Virus record (IMG/VR): IMGVR_UViG_3300046694_000136
Location: 124,001 to 188,000 of that record
Reading direction: 5' to 3' (one strand)
Length of the DNA stretch: 64,000 bases
Origin: a virus
Shown here: positions 15,616-24,958 of the stretch, piece by piece
Layout: the number at the start of each line of letters is the position of its first letter
Position numbering within the stretch: position 1 is the stretch's first letter
Notes under the pieces: model-generated
What the model was told of the DNA's origin: nothing
Databases searched by the model: none
What the model saw: only the letters and a program-made list of their open reading frames with translations
Position numbers and translations under genes: made by a program

Positions 15616-17811
15616 ATGGACAAAGAAAATTTCAAGAAGGTTACGGCGAGTGTTGATAAGTCGCCGAACTACTTCCACAACACCCGCCAAGCTCTGACCA
15701 ACGGTAACCTTGCCTCGGTAAGCGGCAACGAAAGCTACACCGAATTCCAAAAGGCCCTGGACTCTGTTGACGGCTCCGAGTCGCTCAAAGTCAAGCAGAT
15801 GTTCACCGGCTTCAACCAGAACAACTTCGACGCGATCAAAAGCGCCTGGGGCAAGGACATCGTCGCACGCGCCAAGAGCGTTATCGATGGTTACGACGCC
15901 GACGGTCAGAAATTCGCCGCGGTCGCTGGTCAGGAAGGCTTCTCCCTCCAGAACTTTGGTGGCGACGAGCAATCGATCCGCGCAGCCAACCTGGTACTGA
16001 ACGCCCAGTCCCACCTGCAAACCAAAGGCGCTGATGCCCTGTACGCTCCGATTTCGATCGGCTACAAGGAAGAAGGCGTTGAAATGACCGTTCGTGCCGC
16101 CGGCCTGGGTACCTATACCTACGGTGCTACCGCGTTCCAATCCGCTTCCGATCTGCGTCCGGTCTTCGGCCTGCTGCGTTCCGGCGACATGTTCCAGGAA
16201 GAAGTCCTCGCTGTGTACCCTGTGTACCCTGCTGACGACGCTGCTGACGAACGCCGCTTCTTCGCTCCTGCTGCACTGTCCACTCCAGTCCCTGTCAAGT
16301 ACATGGCTGGCGATGCCTACGGCCGTCAGGAACACCTGACCCAGGACTTGGTTGTTCCGGTAACCATCCCGAACTTCCTGGCCCTGACCCAGACCCCTGG
16401 TCAACAGCCGTGGACCAACACCGACGAACTGGAGTCCAACTCCATCGCGGTCAAGCGCATCGGCGTGAAAGTCATGATCGGTTCGACCGAGAAGACCTTC
16501 TTCATCAACACTGCTTCGATGTCGAACAACACCTTCGGCGTCGGTGGTCAGGTACAGAGCTCCGACGAGCGTACTCTGAACCTGAAAATCTCCCAGTACC
16601 CAGGTTTCTCGGTACAGGACAAAGACGGCAACGAAATTGGCGAGACCATCTTCGCCGACTTCAAAGCCGCCGGTTACGAGCCACGCCTTCAGCTGCAACT
16701 GACTGGTACCTACCAGCGTCAGCGCGGTGACATCACCCTGCTCGCAGGTGCGGTGAACATCGCTGAGCTGTACGAGACCAGCACCAAGGTTGTCGTCAAG
16801 TACGGCAAAGCTTCGAGCCAGCAGCAAGGTCTGTTCAACACCCTGAAGTCGGGTACCGTGGTTTCCGCCCGTACCGGCCAGAACGTCAACAACACCAACC
16901 GTGGCAACTTCGGTTACCGCGTAGAAGTGTACGATGCCTACAAGCATCTGTCCGTTCAGCGCCGTTCGCCGATCTCGGTTCAGTACCCAGTGAGCGACAA
17001 GGACGTGTACCAGGAATCTCTGGACTTCGCCCTCAAGCAAATGTCGATCATCATCAACAACCAGTGCTCCAAGACTGCGTTCGTTGAAGCGCGTCGTCAC
17101 ACCGAGTACATCAAGCAGATCGACGGTTCCGCTGTTGTTGCCAACACCCAGGGCTCCGAAGTTCTGGCTGGTCAGCACTTCCTCACTCCAACCTGCGTTG
17201 ATCGCAAGCTGAAGCTGAGCGACGTGGTTTCGGCCAACGGTTCGTACGACGTCTGGAACGCAGTGTCCGCTGCGATCACCAACGAAATCGCCGACATCAT
17301 CGCTGCGCTGTACACCCGTTCGGGCCTGGCGGCTGTTGCCGAGTACACCACCGGTGATCTGAAAGGCAAATGGTCGGTTGTTGCTCACCAGAACATCAGC
17401 CGCTTCATCTTCCGTTCGGGCGACGCTCGTACTGTTGGTCCGGTTGATCAAGCCAACGTTGTTGAAACCAACTTCGACTCGGAAATCGGTTACGTCACCA
17501 TCGTACCGAAGAACGATTCGTCGTCGGAAGTCATCGACCCGCTGGCTGGTATCGGCGTCGTTGTGACCAAAGAGAACATTGTCGTACAAGGCAACGTGAC
17601 TCGTGGCAACAAAGACTTCGGCGTTGTTATGACGCTGCCGACCTACAAGCACTGGGGCCTGAACGTGGTCATCGGTCGTCTGTTCATCGAAGACGCCCAT
17701 CTGTTCCTGACCGACGACGGCTTGATCAACGACCTGGCTGTTAAAGCAGTTCGTCTGGCCAACGCCAACGAGATCGTGCTGACTCCGGTCGTTGACCCAA
17801 ACGCACCGTGA
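15616..17811 (+). CDS. Major capsid protein, phiKZ-type, 731 aa
   Basis: ATG 15616 is preceded by AGGAA; the frame extends 33 bases further upstream but without an SD. The size matches phiKZ major capsid protein (about 747 aa). A processing-type site GQE-G lies at residues 105-108, so removal of about 107 residues would leave a mature shell protein near 620 aa; weaker G-x-E sites occur at 37-39 and 53-55. Codon use is the most extreme in the window, nearly all C/G-ending. A strong terminator follows. Assignment rests on size, expression signature, processing site and the RNAP-like gene two positions downstream, as in phiKZ; sequence identity was not computed. Confidence 0.8.
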   Translation: MDKENFKKVTASVDKSPNYFHNTRQALTNGNLASVSGNESYTEFQKALDSVDGSESLKVKQMFTGFNQNNFDAIKSAWGKDIVARAKSVIDGYDADGQKFAAVAGQEGFSLQNFGGDEQSIRAANLVLNAQSHLQTKGADALYAPISIGYKEEGVEMTVRAAGLGTYTYGATAFQSASDLRPVFGLLRSGDMFQEEVLAVYPVYPADDAADERRFFAPAALSTPVPVKYMAGDAYGRQEHLTQDLVVPVTIPNFLALTQTPGQQPWTNTDELESNSIAVKRIGVKVMIGSTEKTFFINTASMSNNTFGVGGQVQSSDERTLNLKISQYPGFSVQDKDGNEIGETIFADFKAAGYEPRLQLQLTGTYQRQRGDITLLAGAVNIAELYETSTKVVVKYGKASSQQQGLFNTLKSGTVVSARTGQNVNNTNRGNFGYRVEVYDAYKHLSVQRRSPISVQYPVSDKDVYQESLDFALKQMSIIINNQCSKTAFVEARRHTEYIKQIDGSAVVANTQGSEVLAGQHFLTPTCVDRKLKLSDVVSANGSYDVWNAVSAAITNEIADIIAALYTRSGLAAVAEYTTGDLKGKWSVVAHQNISRFIFRSGDARTVGPVDQANVVETNFDSEIGYVTIVPKNDSSSEVIDPLAGIGVVVTKENIVVQGNVTRGNKDFGVVMTLPTYKHWGLNVVIGRLFIEDAHLFLTDDGLINDLAVKAVRLANANEIVLTPVVDPNAP

Positions 17812-17886
17812 TCCCGCCGACGTTCTACGGGCAACTGACGTTTCCCGAGAATAGATCGTAAGTAGGATCCTGTCCTGAAAAGTGGT

Positions 17887-17926
17887 AACCCTCCCCGACC
17901 TGCAATGGGTCGGGGAGGGTTATTTA
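17887..17926 (+). terminator. Terminator after major capsid gene
   Basis: A 14-bp stem (17887-17900 with 17908-17921, loop of about 7 nt) is GC-rich and followed by TATTTATG. The rest of 17812-18035 has no gene but holds a TATG element at 17925 and a promoter-like box at 17961. Confidence 0.8.
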
Positions 17927-17960
17927 TGCAACTTAGAAATCCGCTAATTAAATTCAAACC

Positions 17961-17968
17961 TACATTAT
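17961..17968 (+). promoter_or_regulatory. Promoter-like octamer TACATTAT
   Basis: The box is preceded by CC and lies 36 bases after a TATGC element and 68 bases before ATG 18036. It is identical to the box at 53104. Confidence 0.45.
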
Positions 17969-18035
17969 CTAACTGTGAGAGTATTTAAGGTGACCTCGTG
18001 CACGGGGTTGTAAAGAAGCTAGAGGACTTAGTTCG

Positions 18036-19169
18036 ATGAACAACAGTATTTCTAGTTTGAAACTAGAATATCATATTTCGAATTATAGCAATGACGAACT
18101 CATTGTTAAAACCCAAGGAGGGTTGAACTACATAATACGCCGTCAAGAACGTACTGTCTCTCGTAATTACGTGAGTCGGGAAGTAGACATAAAGATCAGC
18201 GGTGTTAAAACCGATGATTTCTGGTTAGACGATCGGTTCGCTCAGACAGCCTTTGATAAGGCACTTCTGAAAGATCTAGGTGAGAGCATTGAAAAGCACA
18301 GGAATAATAACCGTATGCTTGCCGATGTTTTCACGTCCGACTTTTATGTCAAGATATTCTTGAGTGGAAGCTTGGCTGACGAGAATGAAGTAATCCACAG
18401 TGACATACTGGGGATCTCGTTATACAACTCCATGGAAGCGGCGAATATCGCACCGCTCAACAGTCACGGCTTCGTGCTGCAAGAACTGTTCGAGCAAGCG
18501 CATCATCATGCAATGGAAAAGCCTAAAGGAGGGCTACATTACTTTATCTACTTGAATGATCCACTCAGTAAGCTAAACCCAATCTACACGAACGTGATGG
18601 GTAAAGCCGTTCGGGTTCCAGTCGTACAGGATATCAGCAGGCCTGCTGGTTTGTACGTCGGTCTGCAATATGGCAGCATTGAACCCCAGGAACTTTACTT
18701 TACGTGTGAGGAGCTCTCTAAGGAGTCATTGGGCAAGCACGGGTTATTCGAGACCATGGAAGAGTGCGCGATGGGTGGCAACACTGACCGGGCTATTACT
18801 GCTGAAAAGAAACTGGCGGACAATTCTAAAGCTATGGGCGGTTTGTTGAAGGACAGAACAACACTGGAAGAATCCTTGAGGAAAGCTCAAGCAGAGGTTG
18901 CAGGTTTGGCGGATGAATTGCGCCAAGCGACCAGCAATCATCGTAACGAGACTGAAAGGTTGAAAGCACAACAGACAATGGCGTTGTATCTCCGTGATAT
19001 GACTGCCACAGCTACATCAGCTCACCACCAGATCAAAGATTCAGTAACAAAAGCCAATCAGGACATCGAAAAGAAACGTAGCAGCGCAAATAGCTGGGGG
19101 GAGATTGCCAAGGCAGTAGCCGCGGTAACCACATGTGCTGTGACTGTTTACAAACTGTACACTTCCTAG
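18036..19169 (+). CDS. Coiled-coil protein with C-terminal membrane segment, 377 aa
   Basis: ATG 18036 follows a weak AG-rich region. The N-terminal 240 residues are a mixed alpha/beta domain with a His cluster (FEQAHHHAM around residue 153). Residues 255-350 are strongly heptad-like (coiled coil). The last 20 residues (AKAVAAVTTCAVTVYKLY) form a weak single transmembrane or membrane-dipping helix. A tail-anchored topology, N-terminus in the cytoplasm, is implied. I do not recognise the family. It is led by a promoter-like box and immediately precedes the RNAP-like gene. AT-rich codons contrast with the capsid gene and suggest low or early expression. Confidence 0.45.
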   Translation: MNNSISSLKLEYHISNYSNDELIVKTQGGLNYIIRRQERTVSRNYVSREVDIKISGVKTDDFWLDDRFAQTAFDKALLKDLGESIEKHRNNNRMLADVFTSDFYVKIFLSGSLADENEVIHSDILGISLYNSMEAANIAPLNSHGFVLQELFEQAHHHAMEKPKGGLHYFIYLNDPLSKLNPIYTNVMGKAVRVPVVQDISRPAGLYVGLQYGSIEPQELYFTCEELSKESLGKHGLFETMEECAMGGNTDRAITAEKKLADNSKAMGGLLKDRTTLEESLRKAQAEVAGLADELRQATSNHRNETERLKAQQTMALYLRDMTATATSAHHQIKDSVTKANQDIEKKRSSANSWGEIAKAVAAVTTCAVTVYKLYTS

Positions 19170-19179
19170 GGATAAGAGG

Positions 19180-20838
19180 ATGAACCGTAAGTTACTCGAC
19201 TTAATGGACGCAAAGATGCCAGACTTCAACCCTGTCTTGACTGAAGGGTTTCATGAGAAAGAGTTCGAGAACGGGCACGTCTGGTTTGACAGAGCGTTAA
19301 GAAGCATTCTTAAGAACGTAGAAAGTCGTGGGGTTTTCTTCAAAAAGTGTGAACCAGCTGATCCGAAAGAGTTCATTGATTATCTGATTGGTAGCAGTCG
19401 GAAGATCTTTGATGCTCACCGGGAAACTCTGTACCCTGTGTCGATTAACATCGATTACAAGGATAAGGGTGGTCAGATCATATCCTTTAAAGCATTTACG
19501 ATGCTGCCGTATACGAATGTGTATGGTGATGTCTTCCTGCGGGATGCGTTCTACAGCGCTCAGTTCGTATTGGCAGAGCGGGCACTCCCTGTTACTAAGG
19601 AGAACTCGATCTTTGTTAAGGTTCTGGGTTACAAGTTCAAGATTGGTGTGGAACCGTTTAACATTACGCAAGTCTTTAGCGAGACAGGTGTACTGACAAC
19701 TCGGAGCTACGATACCAACTTAGCAGCTAACCGTTTCTACAGTCCTACTGAAGCGCGGAAGATTAAAGATACAAAAACACCGACTCCTCTTTTGGCTTGG
19801 TATATGTTCGCCAAGATGGGATTCAGTGAAGCAATGAAAGAGTATGGCGAGTGTGATTATCGTCTAGGTCCGTTGGATGCACTGGTTACAGAGTGCAGAC
19901 CAGAAGACCGCTGGGAAATCTTCTCACGTAGCAACTCAGGGACCAACAAGAAGTCTCTAGGTGATTTCGTGAGCTTGGATACGGCGATTGCAGTCAGGAA
20001 CCTGAATGCGGGTCGTAAGTCTCTCAGTGCCATGGCATTGCAGTACATGTGTGCGTTAATGTTTGTGGTGGATTGTGCATCGTCTTATTTCGACATAGAT
20101 CGAATTGACGATCCGAGTTACTGGAAGTTGATCATTGGTCGCTGCTCTGTGAAAGCAGGGGACACGGATGAGTATATCCTGCGTCTGATCGATCAACATT
20201 TTGAAACCATTAACGAATACTTGGACGAAGACTCCATTAAGCGGTTTGCTGGACAGTCGATTGTTGTAAGCAATATGTTCGATCTGTTCAACTACATCAT
20301 CGCTAACCGGAGTGAGATCGTTCAGACCACCAACCGCGCCTCTGCGTTCCACAAAGAGCTGGCTAGCTTGGAGTTCATCCTTGACAGTCTGTTAACCGCG
20401 GCTAACAACTTTAAATATGACATCAAGAACAATTCAGAGATCAACCAGAAAAAGGTTGCCAAGTTCTTGAGTGATCACTTTCATGTGAAGGAGATTGACA
20501 ATGCACGAAACGCTAACCTTATCCAGGAAGCCACTCCTACGGATAATCCGTTTATTGACTACGTTCTAGGGTGCATGCCACAGCACAAAGTCTATACCGG
20601 TATGGGGAAACAGAAGAAAGGTGACTTTGACGTCAACGACAGTGCAACGTTCACTGATGCTTCTCAACCTTTCGTACACAGCTACTTCAGGGTAAATAAA
20701 CCTAACCCTGATAGCCGGGGTTATCTTAACCCCTGTCTGTATCTGATCGACGGTGTAACAACAGGACTGGATCCGCAGTTTAAGGATCTTTACGTTCGAA
20801 CAGATCACAGATTACGTCATAGAGAGCCATGGCCATGA
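19180..20838 (+). CDS. Putative multisubunit RNA polymerase beta-subunit fragment, 552 aa
   Basis: ATG 19180 has a GGATAAGAGG SD. The length, a mostly helical middle and a C-terminal section with FRVNKPNPDSRGYL resemble in layout the beta-subunit region up to the rifampicin pocket in split jumbo-phage RNA polymerases. In phiKZ the non-virion RNAP beta N-terminal subunit (gp123) lies just downstream of the capsid gene (gp120); here this gene is second after the capsid gene. The polymerase would transcribe middle or late phage genes in the host cytoplasm together with subunits encoded elsewhere. Catalytic NADFDGD is not expected and not present. This call rests on pattern and synteny, not on an alignment. 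Confidence 0.5.
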   Translation: MNRKLLDLMDAKMPDFNPVLTEGFHEKEFENGHVWFDRALRSILKNVESRGVFFKKCEPADPKEFIDYLIGSSRKIFDAHRETLYPVSINIDYKDKGGQIISFKAFTMLPYTNVYGDVFLRDAFYSAQFVLAERALPVTKENSIFVKVLGYKFKIGVEPFNITQVFSETGVLTTRSYDTNLAANRFYSPTEARKIKDTKTPTPLLAWYMFAKMGFSEAMKEYGECDYRLGPLDALVTECRPEDRWEIFSRSNSGTNKKSLGDFVSLDTAIAVRNLNAGRKSLSAMALQYMCALMFVVDCASSYFDIDRIDDPSYWKLIIGRCSVKAGDTDEYILRLIDQHFETINEYLDEDSIKRFAGQSIVVSNMFDLFNYIIANRSEIVQTTNRASAFHKELASLEFILDSLLTAANNFKYDIKNNSEINQKKVAKFLSDHFHVKEIDNARNANLIQEATPTDNPFIDYVLGCMPQHKVYTGMGKQKKGDFDVNDSATFTDASQPFVHSYFRVNKPNPDSRGYLNPCLYLIDGVTTGLDPQFKDLYVRTDHRLRHREPWP

Positions 20839-23144
20839 GTTTTTATAAACCAACTAATCAGGGACAGCCGGGGCGGACGATTGACACTGCCTCGGTCCCT
20901 AGCGCGGGTGGTTCTGCCCAGAACCCCTACGCAAAGATTGACCCCCTGTCTCATCTACGAGGTTTGGTAGATGGCGGGGGTGCGGGTAATTTGAATGCCG
21001 GTTCCGGTATTAAGTGGGACATGGTAGGTAACTCTCGCTACGAGGACGACGGCTTACGTGCACTTCGTGGTGAAATTAATACGGAAGAGCTGATCAATCA
21101 GGAGTACATTCAAAAGTATTCCGAAGCGGCAGCAACCTTCTTTAATAGCTTGGCTCAACGCCGGGGTGGGATGTACGCAGAGTATCGCGCCGTCCTTGAA
21201 CATTTCCGTTACAACAAGAAAACAGGAGCAATGTGTCACATCCGCAATGCTTTTGTGGACACGATCAATAGTCACCCAGAGTTCATGGTGGTTATTGCTA
21301 AAGCAGGTGTACCAGTCTTCGGTCAGATTTTGATCGACATGGCTAAAGCATCAACGTCTGGTAACTTGAACGAAAGCGAGTATCGGAAAGCATGCCAAAT
21401 GGCAGCAAGTATGGTTCTCACGATGGAGTTTATCTCCTGGCTCTGCAAGTCCACAGCTGGTCGTGAAAAGGCTTTTGCTTTAACACCAGAAATCAAGAAG
21501 ATGGTATCTGATCTAGAACGATTCAAAGATGCGTTTACTCAAGCATGTACGACGTTCGGATTGAGCAACCCGTACGCCGGGTTGGTATTTGAAATCAGCA
21601 CCCCTATTCGCGCTGATAGCAGCATGATTATGGAAGCTGAACGTGCGCTGGCAGGCATGACCCGTTTTGGTGGTGATGCCTTTATGAACCACCAGCCACA
21701 AGAAAGCGCTGAGGCTTTGTTGGAGCAAGTATTCCGTACTGCTCAGCAAGCTAATGCTCGTTATGTACCGGAAGACAGTCATCAGAACGATAATGGCTTT
21801 GGTCAAGTTGAATGGGAAACCAAAGAAGTTGACTTTGGTCGTATTACCGAGGAAAACAAAAAGCATTACGACTATCGTCGTTTGTTCAAGTGGATTGGTA
21901 AAGATGATTGGTACTTTATTCCCGAATCTGATTGGAAGAAGGTTAAGCATGCCTTCAAGCGTCACCCCGATCAGCCAGAACAGGAAGACACTGTTCTTAA
22001 TGGGAGCTTCCGTGCAGTAAAGATTGATCTTGACGGTAACGATGAGGGTTGGATCAGTACGGTTATTCGAGCGGAGGGATTAGATATGGCAACCGGGTTT
22101 ACTGACCCACAAAAGCTGCTCCCGGCATTGGAAGCAGTAGCAGGTAGTACAGAGACGCAGGTTACAGCTATTCCAGCTGAGAAGCTGTTGGTTAAAGGTA
22201 AGAGCGCAAGCATCCCTGCTGCGGCCTGTGAGAAGCTGGAAGGCATTCCAGTGATCACTTTGAAGGAGAAGGTTACCGAGGCGTCTTCTGGCGCTATTCT
22301 GTCGGCTATCTCATCCACGAACAAAGTGTTGACTGCCAACATCAAAGGCACCAACGCAACATCGTTTAACACGTGTATTTGGGAATACTTCAACTGCGAC
22401 TCTGATGAAGACCGTCAGCGTCTGACTGAGAACCTGCCTTTCCTATTCAAGGATCTGGAAGACAGCAATCTGTCGTTCTACATGCGCATGAAGAAGATCG
22501 TTGATTTCTTCGATACTGAAGTTATTGACGGTGAGCTGGTTGATTACATCGACACTCGTTTGACGTTGATTGTAAACGATTGGCTTATCAACTCACTGGG
22601 CTACCCCAATAACCCAGATCATCATCGTTGGCTTGCTGCTGAGTCCATCTTTGAAGATTACAGTGAACTGGATAACATCTTCAAAGAGCAGGATGAAGAA
22701 GCTTTCCGTTGCTTCAATATGGAAGCCAGTCCGGCTAACTTCCTGACTGAACAAATGAAACTGTTTGTAGCTGAAAGCGTTCACAACAAAGAAAGCGCAA
22801 AAGACACCATTATCGACAAAGTCCAGAAAGGTCTGCGTCTGGTCACCGAGCGTCCGATCCACTTCACTATCGTGAACAAACGTCTGCCACCATCGGACAT
22901 TGATCAGGGTAATGATCCGCTTCTTATCCGACGAAGTAAGTTTCCCGAGTTCTTCCATCTGGTTGAAAGCGGGTTCGAGCCTTCAATGGGTAAGGGGAAG
23001 GAAATCAAAGTGGTCGACAAGATCATCCAGTTCTCTCAGGATGAATCGATGTGGCTATTCTCCTACAGTTCGTTGGATGTCAACATGGCTACAATGCGCC
23101 GTGTGACTACCCGTAGAAGTTTGATGATGATGGCACTGGTGTAA
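20835..23144 (+). CDS. Unknown large protein, 769 aa
   Basis: ATG 20835 overlaps the upstream stop (ATGA) and has an AGAGAG SD eight bases away; ATG 20829 is too close to that SD. The N-terminal 60 residues are Gly/Ser/Pro-rich and likely disordered. The rest alternates helical and mixed regions, with a short Ala/Val/Thr-rich beta segment around residues 420-490. Translational coupling to the RNAP-like gene suggests a related role, for example transcription or virion-injected protein, but no motif supports this. No membrane segment was seen. A hairpin follows. Confidence 0.4.
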   Translation: MSFYKPTNQGQPGRTIDTASVPSAGGSAQNPYAKIDPLSHLRGLVDGGGAGNLNAGSGIKWDMVGNSRYEDDGLRALRGEINTEELINQEYIQKYSEAAATFFNSLAQRRGGMYAEYRAVLEHFRYNKKTGAMCHIRNAFVDTINSHPEFMVVIAKAGVPVFGQILIDMAKASTSGNLNESEYRKACQMAASMVLTMEFISWLCKSTAGREKAFALTPEIKKMVSDLERFKDAFTQACTTFGLSNPYAGLVFEISTPIRADSSMIMEAERALAGMTRFGGDAFMNHQPQESAEALLEQVFRTAQQANARYVPEDSHQNDNGFGQVEWETKEVDFGRITEENKKHYDYRRLFKWIGKDDWYFIPESDWKKVKHAFKRHPDQPEQEDTVLNGSFRAVKIDLDGNDEGWISTVIRAEGLDMATGFTDPQKLLPALEAVAGSTETQVTAIPAEKLLVKGKSASIPAAACEKLEGIPVITLKEKVTEASSGAILSAISSTNKVLTANIKGTNATSFNTCIWEYFNCDSDEDRQRLTENLPFLFKDLEDSNLSFYMRMKKIVDFFDTEVIDGELVDYIDTRLTLIVNDWLINSLGYPNNPDHHRWLAAESIFEDYSELDNIFKEQDEEAFRCFNMEASPANFLTEQMKLFVAESVHNKESAKDTIIDKVQKGLRLVTERPIHFTIVNKRLPPSDIDQGNDPLLIRRSKFPEFFHLVESGFEPSMGKGKEIKVVDKIIQFSQDESMWLFSYSSLDVNMATMRRVTTRRSLMMMALV

Positions 23145-23178
23145 AAAGTAGTTTAATCGCGATTAAATTAAGATTCAG

Positions 23179-23215
23179 CCTACTCCTGGGTCATACCGGG
23201 GGTAGGTCTTTCTTT
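23179..23215 (+). terminator. Terminator after the 769-aa gene
   Basis: An 11-bp stem with G-T pairs (23179-23189 with 23196-23206) is followed by TCTTTCTTTTCT. Confidence 0.7.
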
Positions 23216-23248
23216 TCTGTACCCACCCCACTAATAAGGGATTTGTTT

Positions 23249-23866
23249 ATGTCACGTAACGATATCGATATTGATGTAGCGCGCCAAGAGATCATTGATA
23301 ACTTTGCGCATCACTGGGAATTGAACGACAAAGGTCACCGACAAGATCACTTTGAAGAAGTGTTCCAGACCGCCAAGCATATCAACGAAGTACTGGAACT
23401 CGGGTATCCGCAAATCGATATGTTGTTCGCAGCTTACTTCCATGACTTCTTTGCCTGGACACGTGTTAACCACCACACACTGGCCTGGGATTATTTCCGT
23501 ACTGCTGACCATCCTGTCATCCTTAAGTATTACGGAGACCTGCCTCGACGCATTCGAGACACAGTAGCGGATGCATGCCGTGAACACCGGGCGTCTTTCA
23601 AAGGAGAGTTCGCTCATCGGTTCGCTGAACTGATCAACTCTGCTGACCGTGGGTTCCCTGGTCACGTACAGCGACTGTTACAGCGTACCTACAACCATCG
23701 CCTCACTACGTACCCGGATATCTCTCCTGAGGAGCGTATGAAGCTCTGCGTCGAGCATATGAAAGAGAAAGCCGGTAGCAAGGGCTACGCTCGTTATCCA
23801 GATCTGTACACGCGGGTATTCGGTAAAGAGCTGAAAGCCCAAATGGAAGAGATCGATAATCTGTAA
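23249..23866 (+). CDS. HD-domain phosphohydrolase-like protein, 205 aa
   Basis: ATG 23249 has an AAGGGA SD. The metal-binding order of HD proteins is visible: H34 (in RQDHFEE), the H65-D66 doublet (AYFHDFF), H113 (REHRAS) and D133 (NSADRG). Such proteins remove phosphate from nucleotides or act as metal-dependent phosphohydrolases on signalling nucleotides. In a phage this could mean dNTP pool control or breakdown of a host alarm nucleotide. The residue spacing is consistent with an active enzyme. It begins a set of small genes with individual hairpins. The substrate cannot be read from the sequence. Confidence 0.7.
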   Translation: MSRNDIDIDVARQEIIDNFAHHWELNDKGHRQDHFEEVFQTAKHINEVLELGYPQIDMLFAAYFHDFFAWTRVNHHTLAWDYFRTADHPVILKYYGDLPRRIRDTVADACREHRASFKGEFAHRFAELINSADRGFPGHVQRLLQRTYNHRLTTYPDISPEERMKLCVEHMKEKAGSKGYARYPDLYTRVFGKELKAQMEEIDNL

Positions 23867-23885
23867 CGCCAATTTGTTTCAAACC

Positions 23886-23893
23886 CATATTAC
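23886..23893 (+). promoter_or_regulatory. Promoter-like octamer CATATTAC
   Basis: The box is one base different from the phiKZ early core TATATTAC, has TTGGGTG downstream and lies 62 bases before ATG 23956. Confidence 0.45.
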
Positions 23894-23955
23894 TTGGGTG
23901 CAACACCGGAGCTAGAACATTGGGTTCTTTTTCCATTACTAAAGAGGAAACACAA

Positions 23956-24516
23956 ATGGATCGCGCACTTCGCAACGTAAACGATGTGGCTGCCAATACA
24001 TCCAATAACCAATCGGGTTATCCCGAGTTGTCCAACGTCCAACTGGCTACTGAAGTCCAGAAGCTCAGCGGGTATAACCACTTCTCCAGTAGCACTGCTA
24101 GCTTGCTGGAAGAGGTGGTGCGTCGCCTGGTATGTAGTCAAGGTACCGTGATCAACCTTTCGGGAACTCCCAGTTCCTCCAGTTCTCTGGATCCGTTAGA
24201 CCAACCGGTGACCTTTGGTTCCACCCTCACCTTGAGGGATCTATCGGAAGCCACGTACACGGTTACCTTGGATCCACGTAAACACCTTAAGAAGTCTGAC
24301 TACCCCAGCCTGGCAAAACAGTTAAACAAGCAAGGACTTACTGATGATCTCGCAGAGCTTGCTTTGAGTGATTTGAAGAAATGCTACAACGTTACCGCTA
24401 TCGCCAAACAAGCGCCGGCTAGTTTCGATGTAATGTTTTATTGGTTGCAGAGCGGGGTTATGTACTGGACCTGGTGTGACGCTAAGGATCCAAAGAATAC
24501 CGCTGCTGATATTTAA
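23956..24516 (+). CDS. Unknown 186-aa protein
   Basis: ATG 23956 has an AGAGGAA SD; the frame extends upstream but without an SD. The N-terminal 60 residues are polar and helical, then a Ser-rich linker (PSSSSSLDP near 70), a beta segment (residues 80-105) and a helical C-terminal domain with two Cys residues and an aromatic patch (FYWLQSGVMYWTWCD). I do not recognise a family. The gene has its own promoter-like box and is adjacent to a glycine-zipper membrane protein gene that has one too, so both may be expressed early. Confidence 0.35.
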   Translation: MDRALRNVNDVAANTSNNQSGYPELSNVQLATEVQKLSGYNHFSSSTASLLEEVVRRLVCSQGTVINLSGTPSSSSSLDPLDQPVTFGSTLTLRDLSEATYTVTLDPRKHLKKSDYPSLAKQLNKQGLTDDLAELALSDLKKCYNVTAIAKQAPASFDVMFYWLQSGVMYWTWCDAKDPKNTAADI

Positions 24517-24536
24517 GTTGCAGAATCCTTCAGATC

Positions 24537-24544
24537 TATATAAC
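24537..24544 (+). promoter_or_regulatory. Promoter-like octamer TATATAAC with upstream AAGTTGCAGA
   Basis: The box lies 64 bases before ATG 24609. AAGTTGCAGA at 24515 sits 22 bases upstream, and GGGTGAATA follows. The same layout occurs before the paralogous gene at 61954. Confidence 0.5.
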
Positions 24545-24608
24545 TAGGGTGAATATAAACGTGGTAGTTTTGCTACGTTCACCTTTATTGTACTGTAGGA
24601 GCTTTATG

Positions 24609-24950
24609 ATGACTAACCTTAACCTCACCCCAGAACAAATCAAAACTGTATCGATCCGTGGTCAACGCGAAGCCGGCTTCAAATCCTCCCACATCGTTGG
24701 TGCTGTTGCAGGTGTTCTCACTGCCGCCGCCAACTACAACCAAGGTAGCTCCCTCGCAGGCGCTGCCGCTGGTGCTGCACTGGGCGGCGCCATGGGTTAC
24801 GCCATCGGCGACATCTTCGGCATCACCGACGATCTGGGTACCAGTGCTCGCATCCTCAACGGCGGCGTAGCAACTCTGGTGGGTGTATCGTTCAGCGGTC
24901 TCGCGACTGGTCTGGTCGATGCACTGGTACGTCCACAAGAAGCACAGTAA
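24609..24950 (+). CDS. Glycine-zipper membrane protein, stand-alone domain, 113 aa
   Basis: ATG 24609 is preferred over ATG 24606 from the AGGAG SD spacing. After a polar N-terminus comes SIRGQREAGFKSS (about residues 16-28), then three Gly/Ala-rich hydrophobic helices with G-x3-G zipper spacing (residues 29-55, 56-75, 85-105). The same RGxRExGF motif and helix layout form the C-terminal domain of the 441-aa protein at 61954-63279. Codon use is strongly C/G-ending, so high expression is expected. A UUCG-loop terminator follows. Glycine zippers often oligomerise in membranes; here the function, virion membrane contact or host membrane pore, is unknown. Confidence 0.6.
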   Translation: MTNLNLTPEQIKTVSIRGQREAGFKSSHIVGAVAGVLTAAANYNQGSSLAGAAAGAALGGAMGYAIGDIFGITDDLGTSARILNGGVATLVGVSFSGLATGLVDALVRPQEAQ

Positions 24951-24958
24951 ATGACAAT

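Noticed and set aside
16216-16234. Nine-base direct duplication inside the capsid gene
   Set aside because: It encodes a short YPVYP repeat, is in frame and needs no mobile-element explanation.
15592-17700. 702-codon open frame on the minus strand, antisense to the capsid gene
   Set aside because: It arises from the biased codon use of the capsid gene; it has no SD-led start and its composition is that of a shadow frame.
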